Source: Nitrososphaerota archaeon (GTDB taxonomy: Archaea > Thermoproteota > Nitrososphaeria > Nitrososphaerales > Nitrosopumilaceae). Taken from it: a stretch of DNA of 33,424 nucleotides. Every line of letters begins with the position of its first letter. The stretch's first letter is position 1. The stretch covers positions 1 through 33,424 of the forward strand of contig JAGWGC010000005.1 in NCBI GenBank assembly GCA_028867615.1, read 5' to 3'. Position numbers and translations under genes: made by a program. The notes under the pieces are model-generated. The model made no database searches and was not told where the DNA came from. It saw only the letters and a list, made by a program, of their open reading frames with translations. Of the stretch, positions 31,620-33,424 are shown piece by piece.

Positions 31620-31710
31620 TAGAATTTAGTCAAAATGAAACGAGTTTACTGTTGCAAAAGTACATGATTGAAAAAATTTGATAGTGATAGGTCACTGCTA
31701 GAATGACAAG
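31620..31710 (+). repeat. Dispersed intergenic repeat, copy 2
   Basis: 31620-31681 is identical to 14688-14749. The tail to 31710 is similar. Confidence 0.8.
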
Positions 31711-31812
31711 TAACTAGAATCAGGCCATGATTGTAATATAATATAACATTGTAAGAAAAGAAAGATTATAGAGTTACCAGCAATTTGTGTAGAACCGTTT
31801 TGAATGTGATAC

Positions 31813-32109
31813 ATGACGGTAAAGAAGGCTATTTCACACATTGATCTTTTGATTCAAGACAAGCATGATCTCAAAATGAAAATGATAGGCCCGGTACTGC
31901 CACTACCTATTCCCGGTGACCTTGTAAACAGATTCGATAGAGCAATGGGAAGCATGTTAGAGACAGACATTGAATGGTTACAGTCAATCAAAAGGCAGCT
32001 TCTGCCGGAACAGCACAGGACAAAGATAGTTTGCAAGCATCCAAAGAAAGACCATGATGTTGATCCCAATGGGCAAAAGTATTGCACGGGGTGCAATGCT
32101 AATCTGTAA
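31813..32109 (+). CDS. Small zinc-ribbon-like thaumarchaeal protein (MTVKKAI family)
   Basis: 98 aa, ATG start (MTVKKAISHIDLLIQDKHDLKMKM). A helical N-terminal part is followed by a Cys/His end: CKHPKKDHDVDPNGQKYCTGCNANL, that is C-x-H...C-x2-C, a plausible zinc site. I recall a similar family (MTVKKAL...CKHPKK...YCMNCN) in Nitrosopumilus, usually in several copies. The function is unknown. The next gene starts with the same MTVKKAI stretch, so the two are paralogous at the N terminus. Confidence 0.65.
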   Translation: MTVKKAISHIDLLIQDKHDLKMKMIGPVLPLPIPGDLVNRFDRAMGSMLETDIEWLQSIKRQLLPEQHRTKIVCKHPKKDHDVDPNGQKYCTGCNANL

Positions 32110-32124
32110 AGGTGAGGGAGAATC

Positions 32125-32556
32125 ATGACGGTCAAGAAAGCCATCGAACTGATTGAGCAAAACAACAAACATCATCAAGAAGACATCAAACTCTACGACG
32201 AGGTTTTAAAAAAATATGAAGAATCAAACAAGACACGACCTCCTATGCACGAGCTCGCAAAACAGCAACAGGAGATATTCTTAGGCCTAGTTACAATGAT
32301 CAAAAAAACGAAAGAGACCCAGATACAGTTCAACAACGGTATAGTCAATTTGCTAACTAGGAAAATGGAACTGGTGGTGCAGGACAAAGTGAGTGGCAGG
32401 AGAAATCAGGTGAGGAAACTATTGTCAGAAGGCTATAAGCAAAAGGAAATTGCACAAAAAGTAGGTAGTAGTCTGTCAACAGTGGAAAAAGACATTAGAG
32501 AAATAAGAAAAGAAATAATGAGCAAGGCTCAAAAAGACAAAATAGACACAGGATAA
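32125..32556 (+). CDS. HTH protein with MTVKKAI N-terminus
   Basis: 143 aa, ATG start (MTVKKAIELIEQNNKHH), 15 nt after the previous stop, with AGGTGAGGGAG as a possible ribosome-binding site. A helical, coiled-coil-like middle leads to a helix-turn-helix of the sigma-70-region-4/LuxR type: RNQVRKLLSEGYKQKEIAQKVGSSLSTVEKDIREIRKEI at ~95-130. It likely binds DNA. It shares its N terminus with the upstream zinc-ribbon protein; the two might act together, as a stem part and a DNA-binding part. Confidence 0.65.
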   Translation: MTVKKAIELIEQNNKHHQEDIKLYDEVLKKYEESNKTRPPMHELAKQQQEIFLGLVTMIKKTKETQIQFNNGIVNLLTRKMELVVQDKVSGRRNQVRKLLSEGYKQKEIAQKVGSSLSTVEKDIREIRKEIMSKAQKDKIDTG

Positions 32557-32845
32557 CTAAGAATGATAGTAACACTGGAACAACAAGTACTAAAAAATAC
32601 TGATCAAGAAAGCTTGTAAAAAGAAAACGTCGTTAGACAGCCTAAATAATTTAAAACAAAAAAGAAGCCAGCTATAAAAGATATGGGCAACAAAAACTGA
32701 TGACTTGATTTTTGATACGATTTTTACGAACAAGACATTCTTCTTACCACGATTCGTATTTTGTATAAAAGAAACATCATCCAGGTCTAAAATTACTACA
32801 TCAAATTTCTTCCTTATCTCATTGCCAGGAAGTTTATACTATTTT

Positions 32846-33004
32846 TCAAACTAATTTTTTCTTACTATCCGCCACATTTTTGTGTAAATCCTCTATCAAT
32901 TCTTCAGGGGTGTTAAACAGTTTGCCCTTGCTTTTTCGTGCTTGTTCAACGTCCCTAATTTCTGCCGTAGAAAGTGGAAGTGAATTGATTTTTGCTTGTG
33001 GCAT
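32846..33004 (-). CDS. Small antitoxin-like protein
   Basis: 52 aa, ATG start about 28 nt from an AT-rich TATA-like TAGATTAATTAG (about 33029-33040). The sequence LPLSTAEIRDVEQARKSKGK followed by FNTPEELIEDLHK resembles short RelB-type antitoxins that fold as one helix around a toxin, though the family is not certain. No intact toxin gene is next to it; the 82-codon open stretch downstream has no start codon. Real gene status rests on the length, the promoter and the protein-like composition. Confidence 0.4.
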   Translation of the reverse strand: MPQAKINSLPLSTAEIRDVEQARKSKGKLFNTPEELIEDLHKNVADSKKKLV

Positions 33005-33110
33005 GTATTTTTAGAGGTCTTTTCTCTAATTAATCTAACCATGTTTCATGCTGCAATTCACACCTTTCTTTGTTCGTGAATCTCAAGGATCAAAAGAGTT
33101 GGTAGTGATG

Positions 33111-33266
33111 TCACACATCTTGTTTTAAAAAATCAGTTGGTGTGAAAAATCCACGTTGCTCTATTGTATCATAATAGAAGATTTTGTTGCGAGCAGATAT
33201 TTTTGTTAGTTGGTGTGTACCCAAAAAGATGGGCAATTTAACATTACAGAATTCTGTAATAATCAC
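33111..33266 (-). CDS. Possible 51-aa small ORF
   Basis: GTG start. It reads VIITEFCNVKLPIFLGTHQL and then TKISARNKIFYYDTIEQRG, FFTPTDFLKQDV. The composition is protein-like, but I recognise no family and no clear promoter is seen. It may be the tail of a decayed gene. Confidence 0.25.
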   Translation of the reverse strand: MIITEFCNVKLPIFLGTHQLTKISARNKIFYYDTIEQRGFFTPTDFLKQDV

Positions 33267-33424
33267 ATGTCAAATCAGTGCAAAGTTGTGTTGTTTGTTG
33301 GATGTGGATTAGAAAAATGAAAAGAGATTCTAGAATTGGTGGCTATGTTGCCAAATGACATATGCGGAGTTTTTGTTGTGTAAGCTGGTGTTGCTTGTGC
33401 ATAAAATGTATTTTATTTATAAGG

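Larger units (their letters stand above)
31314..31812. other. Intergenic region with hairpins and dispersed repeats
   Basis: About 500 bp without a gene. It has a hairpin AAGTGAGAA-AAA-TTCTCACTT (31399-31419), a second hairpin with arms ATTCCATC and GATGGAAT (31513-31532), and copies of the 14.6-14.8 kb modules in a different order. Confidence 0.6.
32557..33424. other. Mostly non-coding end region with two small ORF candidates
   Basis: 870 bp without a large gene. Minus-strand candidates at 32846-33004 and 33111-33266 are listed separately. An 82-codon minus-strand open stretch without a start (32593-32838) follows the first of them and may be a gene remnant or chance. Confidence 0.5.

Noticed and set aside
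32593-32838. 82-codon minus-strand open frame as a gene
   Set aside because: It has no start codon, a mixed composition and no recognised full domain; kept only as a possible remnant.

Overview
The window looks like chromosomal DNA of an ammonia-oxidising thaumarchaeon (Nitrososphaerota, probably Nitrosopumilales). The evidence is the AT-rich sequence, frequent TTG and GTG starts on apparently leaderless genes, archaeal TATA boxes about 30 nt before start codons, a Nitrosopumilus-type S-layer segment, an AmoB-like domain, a PEFG-CTERM-like tail, and small proteins of thaumarchaeal type. No rRNA, tRNA, CRISPR array or transposase was seen.

Region 1 (1-12986) and region 2 (14842-19928) hold a large set of secreted or membrane-anchored surface proteins. 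Most begin with an MKTLHLSII-like signal peptide. Nine of the eleven proteins in 1-12986 carry, or are close relatives of proteins that carry, a small two-cysteine domain (PLQQFKSG..C..GSPAC..GW), which is joined to different partners: S-layer, AmoB-like, netrin-like, lamin-tail-like and Ig-like domains. Genes on the minus strand (1-5093) each have their own copy of a ~100-bp promoter module. Plus-strand genes (5953-10636 and 10705-12986) form tight operons. Nine promoters share one box (CTACRYCA followed by a T-run/TATA) 39-45 nt before the start. The minus-strand operon 19928-14842 encodes a beta-propeller, an Asp-box (sialidase-like) protein and a PEFG-anchored protein.

Region 3 (13150-14583) is an MNT-HEPN toxin-antitoxin module with a palindromic operator over its start codon and inverted repeats on both sides. 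Region 4 (20208-23255) holds a GIY-YIG nuclease operon, a ribbon-helix-helix-like protein paired with a HEPN-like protein, and a small coiled-coil protein.

Region 5 (23574-29700) is the most interesting. It contains a complete ubiquitin-like conjugation operon in the order Ubl, E2, JAMM protease, two-part E1, followed by a PD-(D/E)XK nuclease. The order matches the bacterial ISG15-like (Bil) anti-phage systems, here in an archaeon. Next to it are two AAA+ ATPase genes, one of which has a C-terminal winged helix. A 42-bp repeat built from CTGTTAAT/ATTAACAG half-sites occurs at the start of one ATPase gene and at the end of the other. The likely logic is activation of the Ubl by E1, transfer to E2, conjugation to a target (perhaps a viral protein), and processing or removal by the JAMM protease. 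The nuclease and ATPases are candidate accessory parts.

Region 6 (29824-33424) has a two-TM protein divergent from a TrmB-type regulator across a palindrome, a YwgA/Panacea-like protein, two MTVKKAI paralogues, two very small ORF candidates, and dispersed repeats shared with 14.6-14.8 kb.
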